Below, one piece after another: positions 16,879 to 24,089 of a stretch of DNA of 64,000 nt (positions are counted from its first letter, which is position 1; the number at the start of each line of letters is the position of its first letter). Origin of the DNA: Oscillospiraceae bacterium (GTDB taxonomy: Bacteria; Bacillota; Clostridia; Oscillospirales; Ruminococcaceae); NCBI GenBank assembly GCA_017829005.1, contig JAGAJF010000103.1:1-64000 (forward strand), read 5' to 3'. Below the pieces are notes generated by a model that searched no databases, was not told the origin of the DNA, and saw only the letters and a list, made by a program, of their open reading frames with translations. A program made the position numbers and the translations under genes.

Positions 16879-17658
16879 TTACAGCGACTCTGCAAAGCGC
16901 TTCTTGAGCTTGTTAAAAACAACGAAGCCAATAACAAGAAAAACTATTCCCAATATTCCTGCCCAAAGCAGAGTGCTCATATCAGGGCGGGTCTTGTAAT
17001 AAAGAATATCTCTGTAAGCGGTAATTATGTGGCACATAGGATTAAAATGAAACAATGTCTGAAATGCTTCCGGTATCATAGTCTCCGAGTACATTACGGG
17101 GGTAAAATACATCCACGCCATCATTACGATGCCGAGAATATGCTCCAGATCCCTGAAATATACGGTAACGGCCGAAGAGATAAGGGCAACGCCCAAAGCG
17201 AGGATATACTCAACTATCATTACCGCAGGCAGATAGCACAGAGCAGCAAAATTAAGCCCTACTCCCGATATCAGCAGCACAGCGAATATTACAATAAAGC
17301 AAAGCAGCATATTGACAAAGCAGCTTGTAACATAAGCAATGGGCAGGACTTCTCTTGGAAAGTATATTTTTGTTACCATATCCTTGCTTGCGAGTATGGA
17401 GCTTGAGCCGCCCGTAACAGAGGCGGAAAAGAATATCCACGGAATAAGGGCAACAAACAGAAAAATATAGTATTTGTCAACGTCTACTACTCTCATAATA
17501 GTTGAAAATACTATAGAATAAACCACCATCTGCAGAAGAGGATTGATAAAGGTCCACAAAAAGCCCAGTACAGAGCCTTTGTAGCGGCCTCTGAGATCCT
17601 TTCTGACCAGACTGAATATCATTTGTCTGTAATCGTATATTTCCTTGATTATTTTCAT
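16879..17658 (-). CDS. wzm: Polysaccharide ABC exporter permease
   Basis: A 259-residue ABC-2 permease with about six membrane helices, of the Wzm/TagG/RfbD type. The N-terminal RKDLRGRYKGSVLGFLWTF amphipathic segment and the PVMYSETMIP loop are typical. It forms the channel for undecaprenyl-linked polymer with the ATPase encoded next. No Wzy polymerase or Wzx flippase is present, so export of a complete chain by the ABC route is the probable mechanism. Confidence 0.92.
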   Translation of the reverse strand: MKIIKEIYDYRQMIFSLVRKDLRGRYKGSVLGFLWTFINPLLQMVVYSIVFSTIMRVVDVDKYYIFLFVALIPWIFFSASVTGGSSSILASKDMVTKIYFPREVLPIAYVTSCFVNMLLCFIVIFAVLLISGVGLNFAALCYLPAVMIVEYILALGVALISSAVTVYFRDLEHILGIVMMAWMYFTPVMYSETMIPEAFQTLFHFNPMCHIITAYRDILYYKTRPDMSTLLWAGILGIVFLVIGFVVFNKLKKRFAESL

Positions 17659-17704
17659 ACTTTAAGAACTCCAAAAGCGTCGGGAAGATCCGACAGTTTT
17701 ATAA

Positions 17705-18655
17705 TTATTTTTGCAGTTGTATTTTGCTTCGCCAGTAGTCCAGAATATCTCCGAGGGAGTGGACAATGTCGATAACAGGGGTCCAGCCTGTATCTTTTTT
17801 CAGCTTGGATATATCCGCTTCGATAAAAGGGACATCTGCAGGGCGGAAACGTTCTTTGTCTGTCTCCACGCCTATTTCGGCAGAGGAAAGCTCGATTATC
17901 TTATCCAGAATTTGCTCAATGGCAATTGCCTTTCCGCTTCCCACGTTGTATGTTTCGCCGCTTCTGCCCGAAAGTGCTATTTCGGCGTAGGCTCTCACGA
18001 TGTCGCGGACATCGGTAAAGTCACGTTTTGCAGACAGATTTCCCACTCTTATCACAGGCTCTCTGAGACCTGCTTCTATCTCAGCCGCCTGCTTGCAGAA
18101 ATCGGATACCACAAACTGAGGAGCCTGTCCCGGACCTATGTGGTTGAATGCCCTTACGGAGATGATATCCATTTTGTAAGCCTTTGCGTACAGGCTGCCT
18201 ATCATATTCTGAGTAAGTTTTGTAACGGCATATATATTTGCAGGCTCGGGCGCCACATCTTCGCTTACAGCGGTGCTGCGGTTTGCGGCATAGCCGTATT
18301 CCTCCCCCGAGCCGATGAAAATGATCTTTGGGGAGAGGTCTGTCTTTCTCACCGCTTCAAGCAGGTTTATGCTTCCCTTTATGTTTATATCCGCAGTAAG
18401 TGCAGGCTTTTTCCATGACAGAGCAACAGAGCTTTGTGCGGCAAGATGGAATATGCAGTCGGGCTTCTTTTGTGATATAAGCTTCAGTATATCGTCTTCC
18501 CTGAGTATATCCAGATCTGCCGTTTCATAGCTGCCTTTTGCAGGGATAGTTTCGGCAGGGAGCTTGGTGGCACATACTTCCCAGCCTCTTGAGAGCAGTT
18601 CTTCTATCAGATAGCTGCCCACAAATCCGCCTGCGCCGATAATCAATGTTTTCAT
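17705..18655 (-). CDS. rmd: GDP-6-deoxy-D-mannose reductase (GDP-D-rhamnose synthesis)
   Basis: A 316-residue extended SDR enzyme: GAGGFVGSYLIEEL at the N terminus, catalytic YAVTK, and the signature NHIGPGQ followed by KRDFTDVRDIV. These features fit Rmd, which reduces GDP-4-keto-6-deoxy-mannose to GDP-D-rhamnose, better than GDP-fucose synthase, which would also need an epimerase activity. It lies directly downstream of Gmd, its substrate supplier. A D-rhamnose-containing polymer is therefore predicted; the Rmd-versus-Fcl choice is made from motifs. Confidence 0.82.
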   Translation of the reverse strand: MKTLIIGAGGFVGSYLIEELLSRGWEVCATKLPAETIPAKGSYETADLDILREDDILKLISQKKPDCIFHLAAQSSVALSWKKPALTADINIKGSINLLEAVRKTDLSPKIIFIGSGEEYGYAANRSTAVSEDVAPEPANIYAVTKLTQNMIGSLYAKAYKMDIISVRAFNHIGPGQAPQFVVSDFCKQAAEIEAGLREPVIRVGNLSAKRDFTDVRDIVRAYAEIALSGRSGETYNVGSGKAIAIEQILDKIIELSSAEIGVETDKERFRPADVPFIEADISKLKKDTGWTPVIDIVHSLGDILDYWRSKIQLQK

Positions 18656-18686
18656 ATTATTTATCAGTCCTTGATCCTTCGGAGAA

Positions 18687-19739
18687 TTATTTGCCGATGC
18701 TTATCTCATGAGAAACAAGCTCAAGATCGTTCTTTACCATACCCTCAACCAGCATAGGGAAGGATATCTCACGCTTCCAGCCAAGCTCCTTTTCAGCCTT
18801 TGCGGGGTCTCCGAGGAGAAGATCCACTTCGGCGGGACGGTAGAATTTAGGATTGATCCTTACAATAGTTTTTCCTGTTGCGGCATCTGTACCGATCTCG
18901 TTTACGCCCTCGCCGCTCCATTTTACGTCAATTCCCAGAGCCTTGAAGGAAAGCTCCACAAACTCACGTACAGTATGGGTCTCGTGAGATGCGATAACGT
19001 AATCGTCGGGCATGTCCTGCTGGAGCATGAGCCACATAGCTCTAACATAATCCTTTGAATGGCCCCAGTCACGCTTTGCGTCCATATTTCCAAGCTCCAG
19101 GCAGTCCTGAACGCCCAGCTTTATCCTTGCGGCAGCGTCGGTGATCTTTCTGGTAACAAACTCGAGTCCTCTTCTCTCGCTCTCATGGTTGAAAAGGATA
19201 CCCGAGCAGGCAAACATATCATAGCCCTCTCTGTAGTTTCTTGTTATCCAGTGAGCGTAAAGCTTTGCAACGCCGTAGGGGCTTCTGGGGTGGAAGAAGG
19301 ACTTTTCGGTGTAGCCGCCGAAATTCTCTCCCTGATCCTCAATGCAGCCGCCGAACATTTCGGAGGTGCTTGCCTGATAGTATTTTGCATCGGGCTTTAC
19401 TGTGCGTACAGCTTCGAGAATGTTGGCAGCGGCAACGCCTGTGATGTTTGCGCTGGCAACAGGCTCTCTGAAGGACTGGGCAACAAAGGACTGAGCTGCA
19501 AGATTATATATCTCATCGGGCTGAGACTCCTTTATTGCATTTATCATTGCAGCCATATCGGTGATATCGCCGAAAATAAAGTTTATCTTCTTCTTTGCTT
19601 CTGTGCCTTCAAGATTGCCGAAATCAAGTCTGGACTTGCGTCTTACAAGACCGTATACCTCGTAACCCTTTTCAAGCAGGAGCTCTGCAAGATATGAACC
19701 GTCCTGACCTGTAACTCCTGTGATAAGTGCTCTTTTCAT
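18687..19739 (-). CDS. gmd: GDP-mannose 4,6-dehydratase
   Basis: A 350-residue extended SDR with TGVTGQDGSYLAELLLEKG, the active-site YGVAK in SPYGVAKLYAHW and NHESERRG, all diagnostic for Gmd. It converts GDP-mannose to GDP-4-keto-6-deoxy-mannose with bound NADP. GDP-mannose comes from the ManC-like enzyme at the head of the operon, and the product passes to Rmd. Length and motifs are complete. Confidence 0.95.
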   Translation of the reverse strand: MKRALITGVTGQDGSYLAELLLEKGYEVYGLVRRKSRLDFGNLEGTEAKKKINFIFGDITDMAAMINAIKESQPDEIYNLAAQSFVAQSFREPVASANITGVAAANILEAVRTVKPDAKYYQASTSEMFGGCIEDQGENFGGYTEKSFFHPRSPYGVAKLYAHWITRNYREGYDMFACSGILFNHESERRGLEFVTRKITDAAARIKLGVQDCLELGNMDAKRDWGHSKDYVRAMWLMLQQDMPDDYVIASHETHTVREFVELSFKALGIDVKWSGEGVNEIGTDAATGKTIVRINPKFYRPAEVDLLLGDPAKAEKELGWKREISFPMLVEGMVKNDLELVSHEISIGK

Positions 19740-19742
19740 TAT

Positions 19743-20861
19743 TTATTCCTCCATTAAGTTTTCGCATTGTTTCAAAACATTTTCCGCGGTTTTGTTTATA
19801 TCAAAATTTTCGATAATGCGTTTCTGAGCGTTCCTGCCGTAGACTGCACGCAGCTCATTGTCTGCGATAAGCTTATTGAGGGCGTCCGTTAGATCGGAGA
19901 CGCTCCCCACTTTTACTGTCAAGCCTGTTTCTCCGTCAAGGCTCACAAAGGGCACACTGGTCTCAAGGTCTGTATTTATAACGGGCTTGCCGTAGACCAT
20001 CGCCTCAAGCTGGACAATCCCGAATGCCTCACTTTTCTCCACAGAGGGAAGCACAAAGATATCGCAGTCGGAAAAGGCAGATCTAAGGTCTTCATCGGAC
20101 AGATTTCCCATAAAATGAACTCTGTCTCCCAAGGCTTCGGCACGGCTTTTGAGCTGTTCCTCGTCCGAGCCTTTGCCCACGATGAAAAGCTCTGCTCCGT
20201 TTACTTTTTGAAATGCGTCTATCAGAACGCCTATGCCCTTGTAATAAACAAGTCTGCCCACGAAAAGCACCTTTAACCTGCTTTTATCGGCAAGCCGTTC
20301 CGAAAGAATAGGCCGTGTCTTTGCGTTCAGATATTTTTCCGTATCTATCCCGTAGGGGACGAGACGGCATTTCTCCCTGTAATGAGAGATATATGATGAA
20401 CCGCCGATATAACCTTCGGTGGTGGTGAAAATTGCGTCGGCACGTTTTAAGAGCTTGTGGATAATGGGGTCGATAAGCTTTAAAAGCTTTTTTTGCTTGA
20501 TTATATCGCTGTGCCACCAGACCACAAGCTTTCCCTTGAAGCCCGACATAAGCACCGCCAGATCTCCCAGAGGGAAGGGGTCGTGAAGAATGATGACGTC
20601 GGAATTTTTGGCATATCGCCTTACAAGTCCGAAAAAGGAGAGAGACAGGGGCATTGAGAAATAGATGCCCAAGCTGCCTGCTCTTGTTACATTTACGCCG
20701 TTTACGGACTCCTTTTTGCCTTTGCCCTTAGGCTGACATACAAGCACCTGCATATCCGAAACACCCATAAGCTTTTCGGCAACGTCCTTTATTACGGACT
20801 CTATTCCGCCTATCCAGGGGGAATAGAGCTTATTTATCTGTAAAATTCTCAGCTTCTTCAC
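19743..20861 (-). CDS. Family 4 glycosyltransferase
   Basis: A 372-residue GT4 enzyme: SPWIGGIESVIKDVAEKL at the acceptor side, VLFVGRLVYYKGIGVLIDAF at the donor side and EKSEAFGIVQLEAMVYGKPVI carrying the EX7E pair. This arrangement resembles the mannosyl/rhamnosyltransferases that open polymer synthesis on a lipid carrier. It overlaps the upstream GT4 gene by 4 bases, so they are translationally coupled. Confidence 0.88.
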   Translation of the reverse strand: MKKLRILQINKLYSPWIGGIESVIKDVAEKLMGVSDMQVLVCQPKGKGKKESVNGVNVTRAGSLGIYFSMPLSLSFFGLVRRYAKNSDVIILHDPFPLGDLAVLMSGFKGKLVVWWHSDIIKQKKLLKLIDPIIHKLLKRADAIFTTTEGYIGGSSYISHYREKCRLVPYGIDTEKYLNAKTRPILSERLADKSRLKVLFVGRLVYYKGIGVLIDAFQKVNGAELFIVGKGSDEEQLKSRAEALGDRVHFMGNLSDEDLRSAFSDCDIFVLPSVEKSEAFGIVQLEAMVYGKPVINTDLETSVPFVSLDGETGLTVKVGSVSDLTDALNKLIADNELRAVYGRNAQKRIIENFDINKTAENVLKQCENLMEE

Positions 20862-22003
20862 TTTAACAGATCCTCAAATACGCCCCGGAGCATTTCGGCA
20901 CTTTTTTCCCAGGAAAACTGCTCTGCACGCTTTATGCCCATAGCGCTTTGCTTTTTTGCAAATCCTTCGTCAAGTATCTTTATAAGCGCCGCCGATATTT
21001 CGGGAACGCTGTATGGGTCTGCAAGGATACCGCAGTCACCCATTACCTCGGGAAGAGAGGTGGCTTTTGAAGCGATAACGGGAACACCGCAGGACATTGC
21101 TTCGAGAGGAGGCATACCAAAGCCCTCGTAAAGCGACGGAAAGCAGAATGCGGCGGCGCCGTTCATTATTACGGGAACGTCGTCATCACTTAAATAGCCT
21201 GTAAAAATGACCTTATCTGTCAGTCCCAGCTCTTCTGTCCTTCTGAAAATATCATCATAAAGCCAGCCCTTTCCTCCTGCTATCACCAGCATCGGGATAT
21301 CGGGCTTTTCCGCCAGAGCAGCGGCATAGGCTTCGATCAGTGTCCGGATATTTTTCCTTGGCTCAAGGGTGCCCAGGTAAAGGTAGTAATCTCCGCGGAT
21401 ACCGTATTTCTCCGCAGTGCTTTTGCAGACGGCAGCCTTGTCCTCAATGGGATAAAACCTTTTGCGGTTTGCGGCACAGGGGATAACACATATTTTTTCG
21501 GGTTCGACATTGTAATGCTTTATTATCTGCTGCTTGCTGAAATCGGAGATGGTGACTATCCTGTCCGCCCGCTTTATGGAACGGGCAAGAGTAAGCTTCA
21601 GCATTGCTTTAGTGCGGAAATTCATAGTTTCGGGGTGATCTTTTACTACGGTATCGTACACCATAAGGACCTTCTTCCCCTTGGCAAAGGGCGGCAGGTA
21701 ATAATTGAAAAACATGGTTATATCCGACTTGTTTCTGAAAAACAGCCTGTACGGCAGAGGGACGACGCTCCATATTAGCTGATACAGCGTAGCGCTGAAC
21801 CATCGGCAGCAATTGATGCTGACATTGGGAAGATCAAAATCGGCAGCTGCGTCCCTGTGCTTTCCACGGGGGTCGAAAAACTGCAGGCAATATTCATTAT
21901 TTTTATCAAGCCTGAGCAGAGCGTTTATCATTTCCTGCTGATAATATCCTATGCCGGATTTTGAGCTGTGGAGCATAGGCTGGATATTAAGGGATATTTT
22001 CAA
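20858..22003 (-). CDS. Family 4 glycosyltransferase (WbaZ/mannosyltransferase-like)
   Basis: A 381-residue GT4 enzyme with SGIGYYQQEMINALL near the N terminus, YYLYLGTLEPRKNIRTLIEAY at the donor domain and YEGFGMPPLEAMSCGVPVIA as the EX7E region. This pattern is typical of mannosyltransferases of the WbaZ/WbdA type that use GDP-mannose. Its start lies one base after the stop of the ManC-like gene, which fits use of the same sugar nucleotide. Confidence 0.88.
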   Translation of the reverse strand: MKISLNIQPMLHSSKSGIGYYQQEMINALLRLDKNNEYCLQFFDPRGKHRDAAADFDLPNVSINCCRWFSATLYQLIWSVVPLPYRLFFRNKSDITMFFNYYLPPFAKGKKVLMVYDTVVKDHPETMNFRTKAMLKLTLARSIKRADRIVTISDFSKQQIIKHYNVEPEKICVIPCAANRKRFYPIEDKAAVCKSTAEKYGIRGDYYLYLGTLEPRKNIRTLIEAYAAALAEKPDIPMLVIAGGKGWLYDDIFRRTEELGLTDKVIFTGYLSDDDVPVIMNGAAAFCFPSLYEGFGMPPLEAMSCGVPVIASKATSLPEVMGDCGILADPYSVPEISAALIKILDEGFAKKQSAMGIKRAEQFSWEKSAEMLRGVFEDLLK

Positions 22004-22004
22004 A

Positions 22005-23078
22005 TCAAACTAACTCATTTCTGTTGCAGATTTTCAGGTTTTCGATGACCTTTTTAACATTCTGTGTGCTGTCCTTGGCACAGATGAGAAGCGCGTCGTC
22101 GGTATCGACCACCACAAGATCCTCTATTCCTACCAGAGCGATAAGCTTTTTGTTGCCGCATACAGATGTGTTCTTGGTGTCAATGGTTATAACATCGCCC
22201 TGGACCATATTGCCGTATTCATTGGTACGGTTGATGCGCTCCAGCGCAAGCCAGTTGCCCACATCGTCCCAGCCGAAGTTTCCGGGAATGGTATAAACAT
22301 CGGAGGCTTTTTCCATTACGCCGAAATCAATGGACTCTGAGCGGAATTTCGGGAATATTTCGTTCAGCTTTTCGCCAAAGCAGTCTGTTCCGAAGCATTC
22401 GGCTATCTGTGCAAGACCCTCTGTCATATCCTTGAGGAACTTGTCGATGTTTGCAAGAATGGACGAAGCCTTCCAGACAAACATACCGCTGTTCCAGAGG
22501 TATTCTCCCGAATTTACATATTCCTTTGCCAGCTCTATATTGGGCTTTTCGACAAATCGTTTTACCTTGTAAACGCCGGAGAAGGGGCTTCCCTCGGGGT
22601 CGAAATTGATATATCCGTAGCCTGTTTCGGGATATGTGGGGGTTATGCCTATGGTGACAAGCTTTAACCCGTCCTCGGCAACGGAAACGGCTGATTTCAG
22701 CGTATCAAGGAACATCTGATTGAATTTGATAAGGTGGTCTGAGGGCAGCACGATCATCACCGCATCGCCGTACTTCTTTTTTATAACGGAAGCCGCCAGT
22801 CCGATGCAGGGAGCAGTGTTGCGGGATGCGGGTTCCAGCAGGATATTCTCCTCGGGAATGCCGTCTATCTGCTCTTTGACCAGGTCGGAATAAGCGGCGT
22901 TTGTAACGATAAACACGTCCTCGGGTTCTACAAGACCCTTGAGTCTGCCTACAGTCTTCTGAAGCATAGTTTCTCCATCGCTTGTAAGGGAGAGAAACTG
23001 CTTGGGCATACTATTACGGCTTTTTGGCCAGAAGCGTTCACCCTTGCCTCCTGCCATAATAACAGCAACGTTTTTCAT
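22005..23078 (-). CDS. manC: Mannose-1-phosphate guanylyltransferase
   Basis: A 357-residue nucleotidyltransferase of the GDP-mannose pyrophosphorylase class: GGKGERFWPKSR near residue 10 for GTP binding, LPSDHLI (~113) for metal binding and RFVEKPN for the sugar phosphate. It makes GDP-mannose from mannose-1-phosphate. It lacks the fused isomerase domain of long ManC proteins, so mannose-6-phosphate isomerase must be encoded elsewhere. It is the first gene of the operon, just downstream of the only clear promoter, and ATG 23078 follows a GGAG site. Confidence 0.93.
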   Translation of the reverse strand: MKNVAVIMAGGKGERFWPKSRNSMPKQFLSLTSDGETMLQKTVGRLKGLVEPEDVFIVTNAAYSDLVKEQIDGIPEENILLEPASRNTAPCIGLAASVIKKKYGDAVMIVLPSDHLIKFNQMFLDTLKSAVSVAEDGLKLVTIGITPTYPETGYGYINFDPEGSPFSGVYKVKRFVEKPNIELAKEYVNSGEYLWNSGMFVWKASSILANIDKFLKDMTEGLAQIAECFGTDCFGEKLNEIFPKFRSESIDFGVMEKASDVYTIPGNFGWDDVGNWLALERINRTNEYGNMVQGDVITIDTKNTSVCGNKKLIALVGIEDLVVVDTDDALLICAKDSTQNVKKVIENLKICNRNELV

Positions 23079-23129
23079 ATGTCGGACTCCTTTTTACTTT
23101 ATTTGTTTTTAAGCATACATATTTATATT

Positions 23130-23158
23130 ATTATACTATAAAAATCATCAAAAAACAA
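23130..23158 (-). promoter_or_regulatory. Sigma-A-type promoter of the glycan operon
   Basis: On the minus strand TTGTTT (23153-23158) and TATAAT (23130-23135) are 17 bases apart, about 50 bases before the ManC start. No other convincing promoter was seen between 1963 and 23078, so the ~21 kb may be one transcript. The rest of 23079-23283 is AT-rich with nothing else recognised. Confidence 0.65.
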
Positions 23159-23283
23159 GCTTTATCCCGCAAAAATTACTTACACATTTATATATTGGCA
23201 ATTATGCATAAAAAATGCGCTGATTTTAAGGCTAAGTTGACATTATGGCAATCGTACAACTATTTGTTTCCCGTCAAGACAAT

Positions 23284-23320
23284 AAAAAGCTGTTTCCCGT
23301 GCAGAGAAACAGCTTTTTTT
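23284..23320 (-). terminator. Rho-independent terminator of the NifX-like gene
   Basis: The stem pairs 23286-23296 with 23306-23316 (AAGCTGTTTC type) and has T/A tails on both sides, so it can stop transcription from either strand. It lies just past the stop of the minus-strand NifX-like gene. Confidence 0.85.
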
Positions 23321-23327
23321 ATTTGGC

Positions 23328-23717
23328 TCAGTGACAGCTTCCGCCGCAGCTGTGAGAGCCGCAGGAATGACCCGCCGAGTGGCTGTGATGACTGCACATA
23401 ACGTCAGGGTCAAAGCTGAGACTACCGCCTAAAAATGCCTTCACAGCCTCATCGGCACTGCCGTTTGCGCCGCCGTAAAGCCTTATGCCAGCCTGAGCCA
23501 GAGCATTCTGCGCTCCTCCGCCTATACCGCCGCAGATAAGCACATCAACACAGTTTGCCTTCAGAAAGCCTGCCAGTGCCCCGTGACCGTTTTCGGGAGC
23601 GGCAACGACTTCCTCGCCCGTTATCCTGCCCTCCTCGGCGTCATAAAGCTTGAAAAAGCTTGTGTGACCGAAGTGCTGAAAGATGTCTCCGTTATCATAT
23701 GTTACTGCAATTCTCAT
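23328..23717 (-). CDS. NifX/NifB-type dinitrogenase iron-molybdenum cofactor domain protein with metal-binding tail
   Basis: A 129-residue protein. Residues 1-105 match the RNase-H-like NifX fold (MRIAVTYDNGDIFQHFGHT at the start, ICGGIGGGAQNAL near 70). The tail CSHHSHSAGHSCGSHSCGGS is rich in His and Cys and probably binds metal. ATG 23717 has an AAAGGAA site. A second in-frame ATG at 23792 has an equally good AAGGAG site and would add 25 residues starting MPRPQR. No nif genes are nearby; small stand-alone members of this family are common in anaerobes and their role is unclear. Confidence 0.85.
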   Translation of the reverse strand: MRIAVTYDNGDIFQHFGHTSFFKLYDAEEGRITGEEVVAAPENGHGALAGFLKANCVDVLICGGIGGGAQNALAQAGIRLYGGANGSADEAVKAFLGGSLSFDPDVMCSHHSHSAGHSCGSHSCGGSCH

Positions 23718-23873
23718 AATACACGTTCCTTTCGTTTTAACATCTGTGTTTTTTACAGCATGACTGTGGGTGAGTCTTTGCGGTCTTGGCATATGACTCA
23801 CTCCTTGCTGCCTTACCGCAATGTGTTTTCTGTCTTGTGTTTTGATTTATTATTTAAAAAAGAGAAACTAATT

Positions 23874-24063
23874 AAAGAACAAAGAATAAATATTAAAGAT
23901 TAAAGAATAAACATTAAAGGACAAAGAATAAAGAACAAAGAATAAAGAACAAAGAATAAAGAATAAATATTAAAAGATTAAAGGATAAAGAATAAATATT
24001 AAAGGTTAAAGAATAAAGAATAAATATTAAAGGTTAAAGAATAAAGAATAAAGAATAAAGAAC
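23874..24063. repeat. Array of 27 seven-base repeats
   Basis: The stretch divides into 27 consecutive units of the AAAGAAT family (variants AAAGAAC, AAATATT, AAAGGTT, AAAGGAT, AAACATT), all 7 bases except one 8-base unit, giving exactly 190 bases. It lies in the 372-base gap between the NifX-like and EAL genes and encodes nothing. Confidence 0.93.
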
Positions 24064-24080
24064 GGCGGGGGAGCCGCCGT
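24062..24080 (-). terminator. Hairpin after the EAL gene
   Basis: ACGGCGG (24062-24068) pairs with CCGCCGT (24074-24080). On the minus strand it directly follows the EAL gene stop and is followed by the T-rich strand of the 7-base repeat array, which could act as an imperfect U tract. Confidence 0.6.
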
Positions 24081-24089
24081 CAAACTTTA

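Noticed and set aside
17705..18655. GDP-L-fucose synthase
   Set aside because: The NHIGPGQ and RDFTDVRDIV motifs fit Rmd better; experimental proof would still be needed.
23328..23717. Part of a nitrogen-fixation cluster
   Set aside because: No other nif genes are nearby and stand-alone NifX-like proteins are common in non-fixing anaerobes.
23874..24063. CRISPR array
   Set aside because: The units are only 7 bases with no spacers and no cas genes are present.
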